Shown piece after piece: positions 1 through 11,510 of a stretch of 64,000 bases of DNA. Both the position numbers and the translations under genes were made by a program. Positions within the stretch are counted from its first letter, which is position 1. The number at the start of each line of letters is the position of its first letter. This DNA is from Cymbidium sinense (taxonomy: Eukaryota; Streptophyta; Magnoliopsida; Asparagales; Orchidaceae). Where the stretch lies: contig CM038216.1 in NCBI GenBank assembly GCA_021442155.1, forward strand, positions 88,198,945 to 88,262,944. Direction: 5' to 3'. The notes beneath the pieces were generated by a model. The model saw nothing but the letters and a program-made list of their open reading frames with translations, did no database searches and had not been told where the DNA came from.

Positions 1-247
1 TAGGGTTTCGGGTTGAGGGTTGTAGTTTTTAGGGTTTAGGGTTTTAGGGTTTAGAGTTTAGGGTTTTAGGGTTTAGGGTTTAGGATTTAGGGTTTAAGGT
101 TTAGGGTTTAGGGTTTAGGGTTTAGGTTTTACGGCATAGGGATTTAGGGTTTTGGGTGGTAGGTTTAAGGTTGTAGGTTTAGGGTTTAGAGCTTAGAGTT
201 TAGGGTTATTTTTAAGGTTTAAGGATTAGAGTTAGGGTTTTTTTTTT
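1..247 (+). repeat. Degenerate TTTAGGG telomere-like block
   Basis: Near-continuous TTTAGGG heptamers with variants such as TTTAGGATTTAGGG and TTTAAGG. Perfect runs are only two to four units long, so this is not a fresh telomere. It ends in a T-run that leads into the first T-rich unit. Confidence 0.9.
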
Positions 248-800
248 AAATTAAGTAAACTAGTAGGTCTAGGTTTATTTAGTTTATTTTATTTTTTATT
301 TTGATTTAGGTTTCTTTTCATTTTTATTTAGTTTATTTTAGGTTTATTTAATTTAGTTTAGGGTTTTTATTAAAGTTTATTTTTTTAGGCTTTGGTTTAT
401 TTTATCTTTAGTTTTATTTTTATTTTATTTTTTAGCTATAGGTTTTATTTTTTATTTTTATGTTCAGGTTTAGGTTTTTATTTTATTATCTTAGGTTTAA
501 GTTTTAGGTTTTCATTTTAGGTTTTATTTTTTCATCTAGGTTTAGGTTTATTTTTATTTTATTATAGGTTTAAATTTAGGTTTTATTTATTTAAATTTTA
601 TATATTTTTTAGTTTAGTTTTCATTTTTCATTATTTTATTTTATTTTATTTTTATTAAATTATTTTATTTTATTTTTAGGTTTCAGTTTATCGTTTAGTT
701 TTTGTTTTTATTTTATTTTATTTTATTTAAGTTTTGGTTTTTTACTTTTTTATTTTTAGATTTTATTTAGTTTAGGTCCAGGTTTTTAGGTTTTTAAGGT
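248..800 (+). repeat. T-rich unit 1 (exact marker at 248-260)
   Basis: Opens with AAATTAAGTAAAC, then CTAGTAGGTCTAGGTTTATT. The body is TTTATTTT and TTTAGG words with almost no C on the plus strand. It closes with a GTTTAGGTCCAGGTTTTTAGG string before TTTAGGG repeats resume. Confidence 0.8.
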
Positions 801-1254
801 TTAGGGTTTGGGGTTTATGTTTTATGGTTTAGGGTTTTTGGGTTTAGGGTTTTACGATATAGGGTTTAGGGTTTATGGTTTAGGGTTTAGTGTTTAAGGT
901 TTAGGGTTTAGGGTTTTGGGTTTATGGTTTGTTTAGGGTTTAGGGTTTAGGTTTAGGTTTAGGGTTTAGGTTTAGGTTTAGGTTTAGATTTTAGGTTTAG
1001 GTTTAGGGTTTAGGTTTAGGTTTGGGTTTAGGGTTTAAGGTTTAGGTTTAGGGGGGTAGGTTTAGGGTTTAAGTATAGCATTTAGGGTTAGTTTAGTGTT
1101 TAAGTTTAGGTTTAGGTTTAGTTTAGGGAGTTTAGGTTTAGGGTTTAGGGTTTACCATTTATGGTTTAAGTATAGGGTTTTAGGGTTTTAGTTTAGTAGT
1201 AGGTTTAGCTTAGAGTTTAGGGTTTAGGGTTTAGTTAGGGTTTTATAATTTTTT
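801..1254 (+). repeat. Degenerate TTTAGGG/TTTAGG block
   Basis: The first half is TTTAGGG-like. From about 940 to 1140 the hexamer TTTAGG (GGTTTAGGTTTAGG) dominates, a variant that is much commoner here than in the neighbouring blocks. No coding potential is seen. Confidence 0.88.
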
Positions 1255-2044
1255 AAATTAACTAAACTGGCAGGTTTAGGTTTATTTACTTTTGTTTTAT
1301 TTATTTTAGTTTATTTTATTTTCTATTTTGACTTAGGTTTACTCTTGTTTTTTTTAGTATAGTTTATTTATTCTAGGTTTATTTATTTTACTTTAAGATT
1401 TTTGTTTTAGTTAGTTTTTTAGGTTTAGGTTAATTTTTTAGTTTAGTTTTATTTTTAGTTTATTTTTTATTTTTGGTTTATTTTTATGTTTTATTTTTTA
1501 GTTTTGGTTAAGGTTTTTTTAGTTCATTTTATTTTATTTAGTTTAGGTTTAAGTTTAGGTTTAGTTTATTTTAAGTTTAGGTTTAGGTTTTATTTATTTT
1601 AGTTTAGTTTATTTTAGTGTAGGTTTAGGTTTATTTTATTTATAGTGTAAGTTTAGGTTTGTTTTATTTATATTTAAGGTTTAGGTTTTTTTTTAGTTTA
1701 GGTTTTAGGTTTTCTTTTTTATTTATTCCTAGGTTTTATTTTTGGGTTAATTATTTAAGTTTAAGTTTTTATTTTGTTTTTATTTTATGTTATTTTATTT
1801 TAGGTTTATTTTATTTTTATTTTAAGTTTAGTTTTTATTTAATTTATGTTTTCTTTAGTTTATGTTCTTATTTATTTTATTTAATTTTAGTTTTTATTTT
1901 TTTTTATTTTTTTTTAGGTTTAGGTTTAGGTTTAAGTTTAGGTATCCGTTTATGTTTTTATTTTATTTTATTTTTTGGTTAAGGTTTTTTTATTTATTTT
2001 ATTTATTAGTTTTATTTAGTTTACATTTAGGTTTTTAGCTTTTT
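1255..2044 (+). repeat. T-rich unit 2 (marker variant AAATTAACTAAAC)
   Basis: The marker at 1255-1267 has one change (G to C) and is followed by TGGCAGGTTTAGG. The start lies 1,007 bases after the first unit start, which sets the basic period. An apparent open frame at 1659-1982 encodes only Phe, Tyr, Leu and Ser runs and is a product of base composition. Confidence 0.8.
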
Positions 2045-2275
2045 AGGGTTTAAGGCTTAGAGTTAATTTTGGGATTAGGGTTTATAGTTTAGGGTATAAG
2101 ATTTTTTTTTTTGGGGTTTAAGGTTTAGGGTTTTGGGTTTTAGGGTTTTAGAGTTTTAAGAGTTTATGATTTTAAGGGTTTAGTGTTTAGGGTTTATGGT
2201 TTATGTTTTAGGTTTAGGAAGGTTTTAGTTTAGGTTTTATGGTTTTTGGTTTAAGGTTTAGGGTTTAGCTTTAGG
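2045..2275 (+). repeat. Degenerate TTTAGGG block
   Basis: TTTAGGG variants interrupted by a T9 run at 2102-2113. It follows T-rich unit 2 in the usual order. Confidence 0.85.
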
Positions 2276-2968
2276 TTTTTATTTTAGTCTATATTTTAGG
2301 TTTAGGTTTAGGTTTTTATTTATTTTTTAGTTTAGTTTAATTTTTATTTTATTTTTTAGGTTTAGGTTTAGGTTTAGGTTTTTATTTTATTTTTGTAGGT
2401 TTAAGTTTTAGGTTTTTATTTTAGGTTTATTATTAGGTTTTATTTTTGAGCTTCAATTTAGGTTTATTTTTTGTTTATTTTATTTTATTTAGTTTAGGGT
2501 TTAGGTTTAGTTTATTTTAGGCTTAGGTATTATTTATTTTATTTTAGTTTAGGTTTTGGTTTATTTTATCTAGTTTATTTTATATAGTTTATTTTATTTT
2601 TATTTTAGGTTTAGGTTTTTTCTTTGTTTAGGTTTTAGATTTAATTTTTTATTTATTTCTAGGATTTAATTTTTAGTTTTACTTTTTAGTTTTAGGTTTT
2701 ATTTAGTTTTTATTTTATTTTATTTTAGTTTTATTTTCTTTTTATTTTATGTTTTGTTTTTATTTTATTTTGGTTTTTTTCTTAGGTTTAATTTATTTTT
2801 TAGTTTAGTTTAGATTTTTTTATTTTATTTTAGTTTATTTTTATTAGTTTATTTTATTTTATTTTTAGGTTTAGGTTCAAGTTTTAGTTTAGGTTTTTAT
2901 TTTATTTTATTTTTTAATTTTGTTTCGATTTAGGTCTTTTTATTTATTTTATTTCTAGGTTTATTTAG
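2276..2968 (+). repeat. T-rich unit 3, head missing
   Basis: The body has the same word order as the later part of the other T-rich units, but no AAATTAAGTAAAC marker precedes it, so the unit is 5'-truncated or joined by recombination. Its right edge is the A-tail (T-run on plus, 2969-2978) of the LINE. Confidence 0.65.
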
Positions 2969-2978
2969 TTTTTTTTTT

Positions 2979-4600
2979 AGAGAGGAGAATTTTATTGCCA
3001 CAAAGAAAGGAGTACAAGGTCCTTAAGAGATAATTCTCTTAGCTCAAAGAGCTACATTACCTAGAGAAAAATCCTCTATCTAATACAACAAAAGCAACAA
3101 AATAAAAAGTAAAAGAAAAAAATAAATAAAATAGCTCAAGAAACATGAGAAAATTAGAACTACTAGATTGAGGTCTTTAGAGTTGCACAATCCACATCTA
3201 GAATCAGAGACACAAGGAACCCATAAAGAAACGCAAGCAACTAGAAATTGTAATTAGCGCTAGAGAAAATCATGCTTTAACACGTAATAAAGAGCAATAT
3301 AAGAGAAAATTTCTAATAAAGGCTTAGGTCACTTGCATCTTTAGACCACAAATGTGAGCATCATACTTCAAAAGAAGGGTTACGTCACATATATCTACCA
3401 AAAGATAGTAGGAAATCATCCCGACCATCATAGCTTACCTACAAAGGCAATCGCCAAAGAGTGGCAATCAATAGTTCTCTAACTTACTACAAGCAATAGA
3501 AAAACATCCCACAAATCACCTAATCTACTAAAGGCCACCAAGGAAGGTAAACAAAAACCATAGAAATGAAAGAGTAGTTGCCAAGTATTCACTCAAAAAG
3601 CAAAGCCACCATGGATAGGAAACAAACCCACGAGTCAGACAACCACAAGTAACATCCCAAAACCAAAACAACTAGCACCAAAACTAGCAATTCCTAACCA
3701 GTTAGAACAACACTAATAGTAGCCACCAACCCAAACAAAAGAAATAAAAGGGTAGTCAAACCTCCATCGAGAAATATGATACCATAGAAAACTATAGCAC
3801 CTAGCCACCATAAGGCCAAAACCGAAATAAAAAAAAAACCACCAAAAGGCCAACCCTACGAGCTAAGAACATTTCGGGAAGAAAACCAAAAATAAAACCT
3901 ACCAAACCAACACCACCAAAAACCCAACCCACAAGTCCACCCAACAAATTAACAAAGTGTACATGAGGCAACTCAGATGGAAACAACCAGTCAAAGGGAG
4001 GCAATCCCAACATAGAGATAGCATAGTGATAACCAACGAGAAGTAAAAAAAAAAAGAAAAAATGGTAATCACCCAATCAAACAAAAAACAGGGAGGACCA
4101 CCCAACCACCAACAACGGGAGAAAATAGAGGCCCCAACTAGACACAAAACCAAAAGGCCCAGACAAACTCAAGAGTGAAAGATCAACATCGACCATCAAA
4201 TAATAGCCACCCAAGACATTCAGTAGAGTGTAGTAGCAAATAGAACCCACCAAGCCCAAAAGCAAAAAAAACCTTCCTAAGGAAGGACCAAAAACTAGAC
4301 AAAACCGACCAACTAAGAAAGAGAAAAACCAAAAGTAGGTAGAGGCATAACCCAAAAGGAGGCCACCACAAGGTCAAGGCATGAAGAAACTGACAATGAG
4401 ATCCTTATATAAAATAGTCAACCAAAGAGAACACCTCTCCAACTAAAGAGGTTGAACAACTAGCCACCACCTCAAAGAGATCTCCCAAGTATAATAGCAC
4501 AAACCAAACAAGAGAGTGAACCAGCCAAAGGAATGCAGTAAAATGAAAATGAGCATAGAGAAAAGCATGGAAAACCTAAAAAATACAAAGCAAGATTAAT
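2979..4600 (-). other. LINE 3' region, unusually long
   Basis: About 1.6 kb lies between the RNase H relic and the A-tail. On minus it ends with GGCAATAAAATTCTCC, which contains an AATAAA signal. The segment is diverged from, but collinear with, the retroposons at 47.0, 53.5 and 62.5 kb: the AAGAAGGGTTAC string near 3370 also occurs near 47513, and the ATTTTATTRCCA end is shared. The strong A/C bias of the plus strand makes minus-strand frames look like hydrophobic proteins (for example 3801-4355, rich in Phe, Leu, Gly and Trp). I do not regard these as genes. Confidence 0.6.
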
Positions 4601-4679
4601 TTATTGGATAAGGTAATCCCGTGTTATCCAGATTAACTAAGCTTTTCAATTGTCTAGATAAATTAAGATGATCATAAAG

Positions 4680-5330
4680 AGGGAGATCATTTTACTTAGT
4701 ACCTTGATTAGCCAGATAATCTACAAAGGCATTTCCTTCATGCAAAATGTGAGAAATTTTAAAGCATACTTGAGAGAGGAGAGCTCTAGTAGGATTAAGA
4801 TGATAGAATAAATCACATTCCCATCTTAGAAGTCAACATGTCAATGTAATGAGAGCATCAACTTCAATCTAAATATTGAAGAAACCATTTTGCAAACAAA
4901 TGTCAATAGCTTTGTTTACAACCAATAATTCAGCATAGATAATGGAACAAGCTTTAAGAGGATAAGCAAAAGAATAAATGACATTTCCTTTAAAATCCCT
5001 AAAAATACCACCACAACCAAATGTATTCTGAGAGACAAAGCCATCTATATTAATTTTAATAATATTTCTATGAGGTTTTATCCAATATATAATCTTATCT
5101 TCTTTAAGAGATCTCGGTAGGTAAAGACCCAATTTTGCCACAAATTTGCAATCTCTAAAATGTGTGTTACTAATTAAATTAGCATTAAATAATGCATCAA
5201 TTTTTTCTTTAGTTCTAGCAATAATTTTTTTATGATTCATACGAATACAATGATATTTAACATCATTTTTATCAATCCATATGAACCAAATAAGGGCAAT
5301 GGCAATTAAAACTTTAATATGAACTTTCAC
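4680..5330 (-). pseudogene. LINE RNase H domain relic
   Basis: A frame from 5330 down to 4869 (153 codons, ending in a stop) covers the linker and the first two-thirds of RNase H. The domain begins near WIKPHRNIIKINIDG (the Asp of INIDG, 5040-5060, is the usual first catalytic residue). It continues through FGCGGIFRDFKGNVIYSFA and reaches AELLVVNKAI, where the Glu is the second catalytic position. Beyond the stop the C-terminal signature HEGNAFVDYLANQG is readable at about 4700-4742. In plant L1 LINEs this C-terminal domain is thought to degrade the RNA strand of the cDNA hybrid. The break between the two parts makes the domain non-functional. Confidence 0.8.
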
Positions 5331-5339
5331 AAGATTTTG

Positions 5340-5880
5340 GAAACAGGCTTCAGGAAGTTGATATAAAGAAACAAACCAATTGAAATGGTTAATATTAAAA
5401 AGATCATCATACCAAAACCATAATTTTGAGGAAATACCACCATGGACAAAAACATGATTAACATTTTTGATATGAAAACAACAATAGCATTAGGAAGGTT
5501 AATGAAAGCCTTTATCCCATAGCAAAGAATCAGTAGGAATGAAGTTTTCTACAATTCTCCAAGTAAGGATAGAATAAGAGATAGGGATGATATTATTCTA
5601 AAGTTTAATAAATACAATAAAAGAAGTATGAACATCTCTAATATAATTCCAAGCATCTTTAAGAATAAAATCTCCATTATAAAGCTTAAAAGAATTTGAT
5701 CTTGTTGGAAAGGATAGAATATCACTAAATTTATCCAAAAAGAGATAGGAATAAAATTGGCAAGTTTATTATCATTCCACTTATTATTAAGCCAAAATGA
5801 GTTAACTTTTGTAGAAGTAGTAGAATGGGTAGATAAAATATCATCAATAGAACCACCACAAATTTAGTTGTCTTGCCAAA
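5340..5880 (-). pseudogene. LINE zf-RVT-like region relic
   Basis: Minus-strand translation shows CYCCFH, then NHVFVHGGISSKLWFWYDD (about 5411-5470). This matches the cysteine-containing zf-RVT region that lies between reverse transcriptase and RNase H in plant LINEs (pattern C-x-x-C, nHlF, lW). Reading frame shifts are needed to follow it. It sits immediately upstream of the RNase H relic, as expected. Confidence 0.6.
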
Positions 5881-6119
5881 AGAAAGAAGATCTCAAATTT
5901 ATACCCCAAGATATCAAGGATTCAGCCTCCCATTTAATGGAGCAAAGCCTTTTCCAAACCGGGGAGTCACCCACTTTATAAGAACAAATAAGAGGTGCTT
6001 ACCACAGTAGTAGTATTAGTCATAAAATTAGCCGAAGCTATCTTTTTTCTAAAATTCCACTAGAGTTTATGTGAGAAGGATAATAGCTTCATGAATAGAT
6101 TTGCATCCAAGCCCACCTT

Positions 6120-7390
6120 CACGGGACCACAACATTTATGCCAAGAAGTCTAATGCATCTTTTTAACTAAATTATTAGAGCCCCAAAAAAATTATTAAGG
6201 AGACAATCAATTCTATTTAAGATAGAATTAGTAGGGATAATGGCTTCAATAAGATATAAAGGCATCAAATTAAGAGTAATCTTAAGCAAAGTAAGCCTAC
6301 CACCAAAAGAAAGTAAGTGAAATTCCCACACTGAAAATTTATTAGAATTTTTTTTGGATAAGCTCATAAAAAAGATGTGATCTTTTTTTACTTTGAAAAA
6401 GAAGAGCACTTGGATATTTAATAGGGAGTTATTGGTGTTTAAAGTTAGTGATTCTCAAGATATGATTGATTTTGTTATTAGAAATTTTTTGAGGGGAGTA
6501 ATGAAACTCTTGCTTTCATTAATAGAAAGACCACTTTCTCTACAAAATATTTTAAATTTCTTAAGACTTTTGATATGATGAAGAGAAGCATTACAAAAGA
6601 TAATGAAATCATCAGCAAAGCTAAGATGGGAAGTAGGGATACCACCAAGAGTTTTCAATTACATGCTAGGATTGTTATTGAATAAATCATTTAAATTGCT
6701 TGAAAGGTATTCCACAGTAATAATAACCAAAGAAGGGGACAAAAGATCTCCTTATCTCAAACCATGAGAAGAAGGAAAAAAGCCTAAAGCTTCACCATTA
6801 AAAGAATAGAAAACCAGGCATTATTAATACAATTTTAATAAGGTTAATGAAATTATCGAGAAACCAAATAAATGCAAGATATTTAAAAGGAAATCCCACG
6901 AAATATTATCAAAGCCTTTAGAAATATTTAATTTAAAAGGGATGTTACCACCTCTAGAAAGAACGTCCAAATCATGGATAAGCTCTTGAGCAAGAAGAAT
7001 TTTATCAGATATAGATCTCCCTCTAACAAAACTAGTTTGGTTGAGGGAGATAATTTTTTGAAACAAAGGACTAAGTCAATTAGTAAAAATTTTAGAAATC
7101 AATTTATTACATAAAGTACAAAGACAAATAGGTTTGAAATCACTCTAAGAATCTAGATTATCTTTTTTTGATATTAGAACAATGCAAGTGCTTGAAAAAT
7201 ATCTTGGGAGAGGATTGCCAATTAAAAAATCAACTATAGCATCGATTAAGTCATGCTTAATAATAAGCCAACAATTTTAAAAATATTGAGTTGTGTAACC
7301 ATCCAGATTAACAACAGAATTAATGTTCATGCTATTAAGAACATACCAATCTCATCTTCAGTAGGCAACCTAGTAAGCCAATGGTTGTAA
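6120..7390 (-). pseudogene. LINE reverse transcriptase relic
   Basis: Three minus-strand fragments give the RT order. At 7066-6824: SLNQTSFVRGRSISDKILLA and FKLNISKGFDNISWDF, where the Asp normally found in KLDMSKAYD (motif A) is Asn. Near 6766-6735 the GLRQGDPLSP motif reads GLR-stop-GDLLSP. At 6658-6455: HLSFADDFIIF, an intact FADD motif C, followed by GLSINESKS. At 6409-6167: LLSFGGRLTLLKITL, the post-palm region. This polymerase would have driven target-primed reverse transcription of the LINE RNA. The Asn substitution, the stop and the frameshifts make it inactive. Confidence 0.85.
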
Positions 7391-7632
7391 TCATTGGTAA
7401 TAATAGAGGGGATCAAATGCAAATTAGAAATAGCTTCAAAAGAGTGGCTTTTGTTAAGAATATTTCTAAAGTTAATAATAAAATCTTTAATAACATTAGT
7501 ATCAGTGATCCAATCTCCATTATCACTTTTAGTTTTTTGGATAGAATTTAAAGCTCTTTTTTATTACATAAAGCACAAAAATACCTATTATTCCTGTCCC
7601 CATTAGCAATATATTTACTAGTAACCTTTTTT

Positions 7633-8580
7633 TCACCAATAGGTCTTTTCCAAATTCTGATAATTAACAAGATTAACTTTTGCTTCATTCAAATCCTTGA
7701 GCTTAAAAGAATCAATCAAAATAGTATTTTCTAGATCACAAACCAAAATTTCCATGTTTTTTATGTTAACAAAAAGATTTTTAAAATAATGTTTATTCCA
7801 CCAAACTAGATTTTTTTTTTGAGCCCTTTTAAACTTAAACCATAATCTATTCATACACCTAATTGAATTATCACGGTGTAAAGGGGCAATCCAATTAATG
7901 GCCATGACTTTAAGAAAATCTAGATGCTGAAGCCACATATTTTGAAATTTAAAAGATGACGATGTATTTAATCTTTTAGAGTTATCTTTAACAAAAATCA
8001 AAAGAGGGGCATGACCAGATAAAGTTCTACTCAAATGTTCAATAGAGGTAAGAGGCCATTAATTAATCTAATGAGAGTTGAAAAGAATTCTATCAAGATG
8101 TTGCCAGAGCTTAGAGTTTTACTAAGTATAATTAAAATTGAAATCAATGTCAATAAGATTGCAACCATCCCTTCTTTCTAAAGAATACAAAATAGTGTTG
8201 AAATCACCCCTAACTAACCAAGGTTTGTTAACAGAAAGATCAAACTTCTCAAATTCTTCCAAAGAACATTCCAATTAGCTCTATTGCAAGAAGCATATAC
8301 AAAAGAACCCAACACACAAGAATCACCAAAAGAAAAGTGAATATTAATAACTTGTTATAGATCATCTTAAATTAAAACATTTAAGAAGTTATTCCAAAAG
8401 AACAAAATTTTATTATTGATGTTAGAGAAAATATTATTGAAACCAAGCATTCTAGCAACATGATTGATTTTATCAGCATGAATAAGAGTTTTGATAACAA
8501 TAAGTAAAGAAATATTGTTAATTCTACAAAGATTTCTAATATGATTACGAACAGTGAGGGTATCAATCCCTCTACATTCT
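7633..8580 (-). pseudogene. LINE APE-type endonuclease relic
   Basis: Minus-strand reading gives NNISLLIVIKTLIHADKI and MLGF near 8520-8440, the N-terminal strand of plant L1 endonucleases. The usual catalytic Glu of that motif is Lys here. Further along come FWNN (about 8385), FVYASCNRANW (about 8300-8270) and, at 8034 downward, RTLSGHAPLLIF, where the canonical SDH carries Gly in place of the catalytic Asp. The following NTSSSFKFQNMWLQH matches the linker to RT. The nuclease would nick target DNA for priming. Two active-site substitutions indicate it is inactive. Confidence 0.75.
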
Positions 8581-8689
8581 AAATAAGAGAATTAAACATA
8601 AAGAAAATTGTAAAAGGAAATTAAGGATAATAATAAAGAGAGAGAGAAAAGAATAACAAATCCTCTCTAAGCCAAAAATTGAAATTATA

Positions 8690-9800
8690 CATTATTTATG
8701 TGAAGAGGATCATCTAGTAGATCGGCAAGATTAGGAGGTTGCATCTTAGAGTTTTAGATTTCATTTTAAAATAGTTTGAAAATTTCTATTTTTATCCAAA
8801 GTGTCACCTTGGATAGAGATTGATTAGGAATATTATTAATAGGATATGGATCGGTAAGAACATCTCTAATCACTTAATTCCAATTATTTTATTGAAAAGA
8901 TTAGAATGAAGATCAATCTTGGAATTAGGGAAGGAGAAGAAGTTATACCATTCAAAGCACAATTACCAATGTTAAAATCAATGTTTTGCTCAAGAATTTC
9001 AGCCACATTCAAGTTATCATTTAAATCCTCATTCTCATCAATTAATACAGGCAAAGAAGCAGAAACTGACTCATTAGAGAGTGAATTATCATTTTTTTCT
9101 ACCTCTTTGAATTTGGAATTAGCCAAAATAGGCATGTTCTCATGTAAAGAAAGGTTGTTGGGCAAACCATCTTTCTCAACATTATTAGTACCTTTGTTAT
9201 GATCGAATGAGAGAAGTAGAATCATCAATATTAGGAACATCAGATGATTCCAAAAATCGACCTAATATTAACATTTAAGTTATTTTTAGGCATAAAATAG
9301 TTTTATTAACTTTATCAAGCAACTTTAGAGTTAGGATCATTCCAAATTTTCTTTTAAGATGTGGGTGAAGAATAAAACACTCCAAATTATCATGACCATG
9401 TATCTTGCAATGGGAATAGAAAACCAAAAAATTTTCAAATTTGACCTTTTATAAATAGCCAAACTTTTCAGATCCAATCCAGACATCCATAAGATGTCTT
9501 TTAGATATGTTCAACCAATATATGAGCAATAGAGGGACAAGATCTCACAGTAGTCTCCTGATCAATTTGGCATGGCCAACCAAAAAGAACCCCGATAGTA
9601 AATAAAACCAGGTGGGTAACATAATGGATTCTCATATTTGGAAGAGCTAACCACACATAAATAATAGGTGATTCCTCATTTATATCAAAAAGTGGAGAAC
9701 ACTTCAACAAATAGATTTGATAATTAAAGACAAAATAAGATCTACATGAGAAAACTCATGAATAATCCAAATCATTTATTCAAAATATGTCTTGGATTGA
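8690..9800 (-). pseudogene. LINE ORF1 relic (DUF4283-like plus CCHC)
   Basis: The frame 9710-9501 reads SPIIYVWLALPNMRIHYV and later LFGWPCQIDQETTVRSCPS, typical of the second half of the DUF4283/zf-CCHC_4 region of plant LINE ORF1 proteins. About 90 bases further (9415-9375) a zinc knuckle reads YSHCKIHGHDNLEC: the first Cys of CX2CX4HX4C is Tyr. The acidic, low-complexity tail follows (9240-8884). ORF1 proteins coat the LINE RNA. The related fragment at 41.4-42.3 kb keeps all four zinc ligands. Stops separate the parts. Confidence 0.8.
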
Positions 9801-10185
9801 TCAAGCCAATAGAGAGAGCACCTAAAAGTTTAAGGTTATGAAAATAAGCTCAGATCTTTACAAATTCAACTGTCATAGAGTAAATTTGTCAATCAAAGTA
9901 AACACGAAAGGTTTTCAAACTTTCAACATCAAGATCTGAACAATGATCTCAGACATAACTCGAAAAGAAGTTAAAATATGATTCACCGAGTTAAAAAAGG
10001 TAGAGCTCTTACCAAAAAAGTGCATCCAAATAGAAATGGGGTCATTAATCCACATAATGGAAAGGACACATCAAAAGAATATTGAAAAGATAAAATCAAG
10101 TCAAGAATGATGAAGGATCAACAAAATGCAAGCAGAATGCAAATGAAGGGAAATGAAATCCTTCACACCGAGAGAGTTTTATCTA
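9801..10185 (-). other. LINE 5' region
   Basis: A/T-rich DNA upstream of the ORF1 relic on minus, without a recognised motif. It could include the start of ORF1. Its edge at about 10185, next to AGTTTTATCTAGGTTAGG, marks the return to telomere-like words. No clear target-site duplication was found by eye. Confidence 0.5.
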
Positions 10186-10820
10186 GGTTAGGATAGGTTA
10201 TGTAGTTGTCTTTATTTTAATTAGTTTAAGTTTAGGGTTTAGGTTTTAGTTTAGGTTTAAGGTTTTAGGGTTTAAGTTTAGGATTAGAGTTTAGAGTTAG
10301 GGTTTAGGGTTTAGGGTTTAGTGTTTAGACTTTAGGGTTTAGGATTTAGGTTTAAGTTTAGGTTTAAGTTTAGGAGTTTAGGGTTTAGGTTTAAGTTAGT
10401 TTAAGTTTAGTTTTTTCTTTATTGATTTAAAGTTAGGTGTGGTTTTAGGTTTAAGTTTAGGTTTAAGGTGAGGGTTTAAGTTTTTTTGGGTTTAAGTTTA
10501 GTTTAAGTAGGTTTAGGGGTTTAGGTTTAGGTTTTTTGGGTTTTTAGGTTTTAGGTTTAGGGTTTGGAGTTTAGGTTTAGGGTTTAAGGTTTAATTTAGG
10601 TTTTAAGGTTTATGGTGTAGGATTTTAAATTTTAGGGTTTAGGGTTTATGGTTTAGTGTTTAGGGTTTAGTGTTTAGGGTTTAGGATTTTAGGGTTTAGA
10701 GTTTAAGGTTTAAGGCTTAGAGTTTAGGGTTTTTAGAGTTTAGGGTTTAGGATTTAGGGTTTAGGTTTTAGGTTTAGGGTTTAGGTTTTAATTCAATTTT
10801 TAGGTTTTTTTGTTTTTTTT
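10186..10820 (+). repeat. Degenerate TTTAGGG block
   Basis: Mixed TTTAGGG, TTTAAG and TTTAGG words from about 10227. It ends in T-runs (10805-10820) that are the A-tail of GRP cassette A on the other strand. Confidence 0.85.
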
Positions 10821-11240
10821 AATAGAGAACAAATTAAGATTCAACATTTCTTCTTTTTGATTTCATCAACCAAGTAACACACCAAATTTTTTAAGACACA
10901 AGTGATGATATAAATAAAAAATTAGCACACATAGAGCAAATCAAAACCCTAGATAATTAGAACCATCTCTATTGTAAAGACACAATTCCATAAGTAGTAA
11001 ATCGAATGGGTTGTTCTTTAATTTCTCTAGTTTCCATCAGAACCACCCAAACCTCTCGAGTAGCAGGATCCACCATCATATCCACGATCTCTCCACCACC
11101 ACCACTCCTCCAAGCTCACATCCTACTTGCAACCACCATCTTCATATCCACCGACCTCAGATCCCCCACCCCTGCGTGTACAACCCTCTTGCCACCACCA
11201 CTAGATCTAGACTAAGCCTGCCATCAAGGTTTTGCCATTC
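10821..11240 (-). pseudogene. GRP retro-pseudogene cassette A
   Basis: Minus-strand order: NGQNLDG-coding start directly abutting CCCTAA, the Gly-rich C-terminal tail of a glycine-rich RNA-binding protein, a GN-stop-RN-stop end (the penultimate Trp codon has become TAG), a 3'UTR of about 200 bases and an A-rich tail. Such proteins carry an N-terminal RRM and bind RNA; the RRM is missing here except its last strand. This copy has lost about 17 bases around the NITIN codons, so the stop shared by the other cassettes cannot be scored. The plus-strand frames at 11006-11244 are antisense shadows. Confidence 0.8.
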
Positions 11241-11510
11241 TTAGAGTTTAGGTTTAAGTTTAAGTTTATTAGGTTTTAGGGTTTAGGTTTATTTTTAATG
11301 TTTTTAGTTACTTTAGGTTTCAGTTTAGGGTTTGGGGTTTAGGGTTTATGGGGTAGAGTTAGGGTTTATGGTTTAGGGTTTAGTGTTTAGGGTTTATGCT
11401 TTTAGGGTTTAGGGTTAGGGTTTAAGGTTTAGGGTTTAGAGTTCTGGGTTTAGTGTTGTAAGTTTAGGGTTTAGGATTTAGGATTTAGGATTTATGTTTT
11501 TTATTATTAT
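11241..11510 (+). repeat. Post-cassette linker and TTTAGGG block
   Basis: The first 90 bases form a linker that recurs after the GRP cassettes: TTTATTAGGTTTTAGGG, then a TTTATTTTTAAT-like stretch and TTAGTTACTTTAGG (about 11306-11315). TTTAGGG variants follow up to the next T-rich unit. Confidence 0.75.

Larger units (their letters stand above)
2969..10185 (-). mobile_element. L1-type plant LINE, degenerate, near full length
   Basis: Read on the minus strand the order is: 5' region, ORF1 with a DUF4283-like segment and a CCHC knuckle, APE-type endonuclease, reverse transcriptase, zf-RVT-like region, RNase H, a long 3' region, and an A-tail (T-run at 2969-2978). This is the standard order of plant L1 LINEs carrying RNase H. 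Every ORF is broken by stops and frameshifts. Several catalytic residues are changed: endonuclease Glu to Lys and SDH to SGH, RT motif A Asp to Asn, and a stop in the GLRQGDPLSP motif. It is therefore a dead copy. Both edges abut telomere-like repeats, with the A-tail on the left. The element is A/T-rich and low in G+C like its surroundings. Confidence 0.85.

Noticed and set aside
1659..1982. Open frame of Phe, Tyr and Leu in T-rich unit 2 (also 33644-33877, 52626-52808)
   Set aside because: Direct translation of TTTATTTT or TTTAGG words; no start context or similarity in the other units.
3801..4377. Overlapping hydrophobic frames on minus in the LINE 3' region
   Set aside because: Three overlapping frames in different phases with the same Phe/Leu/Gly/Trp bias reflect composition, not coding.
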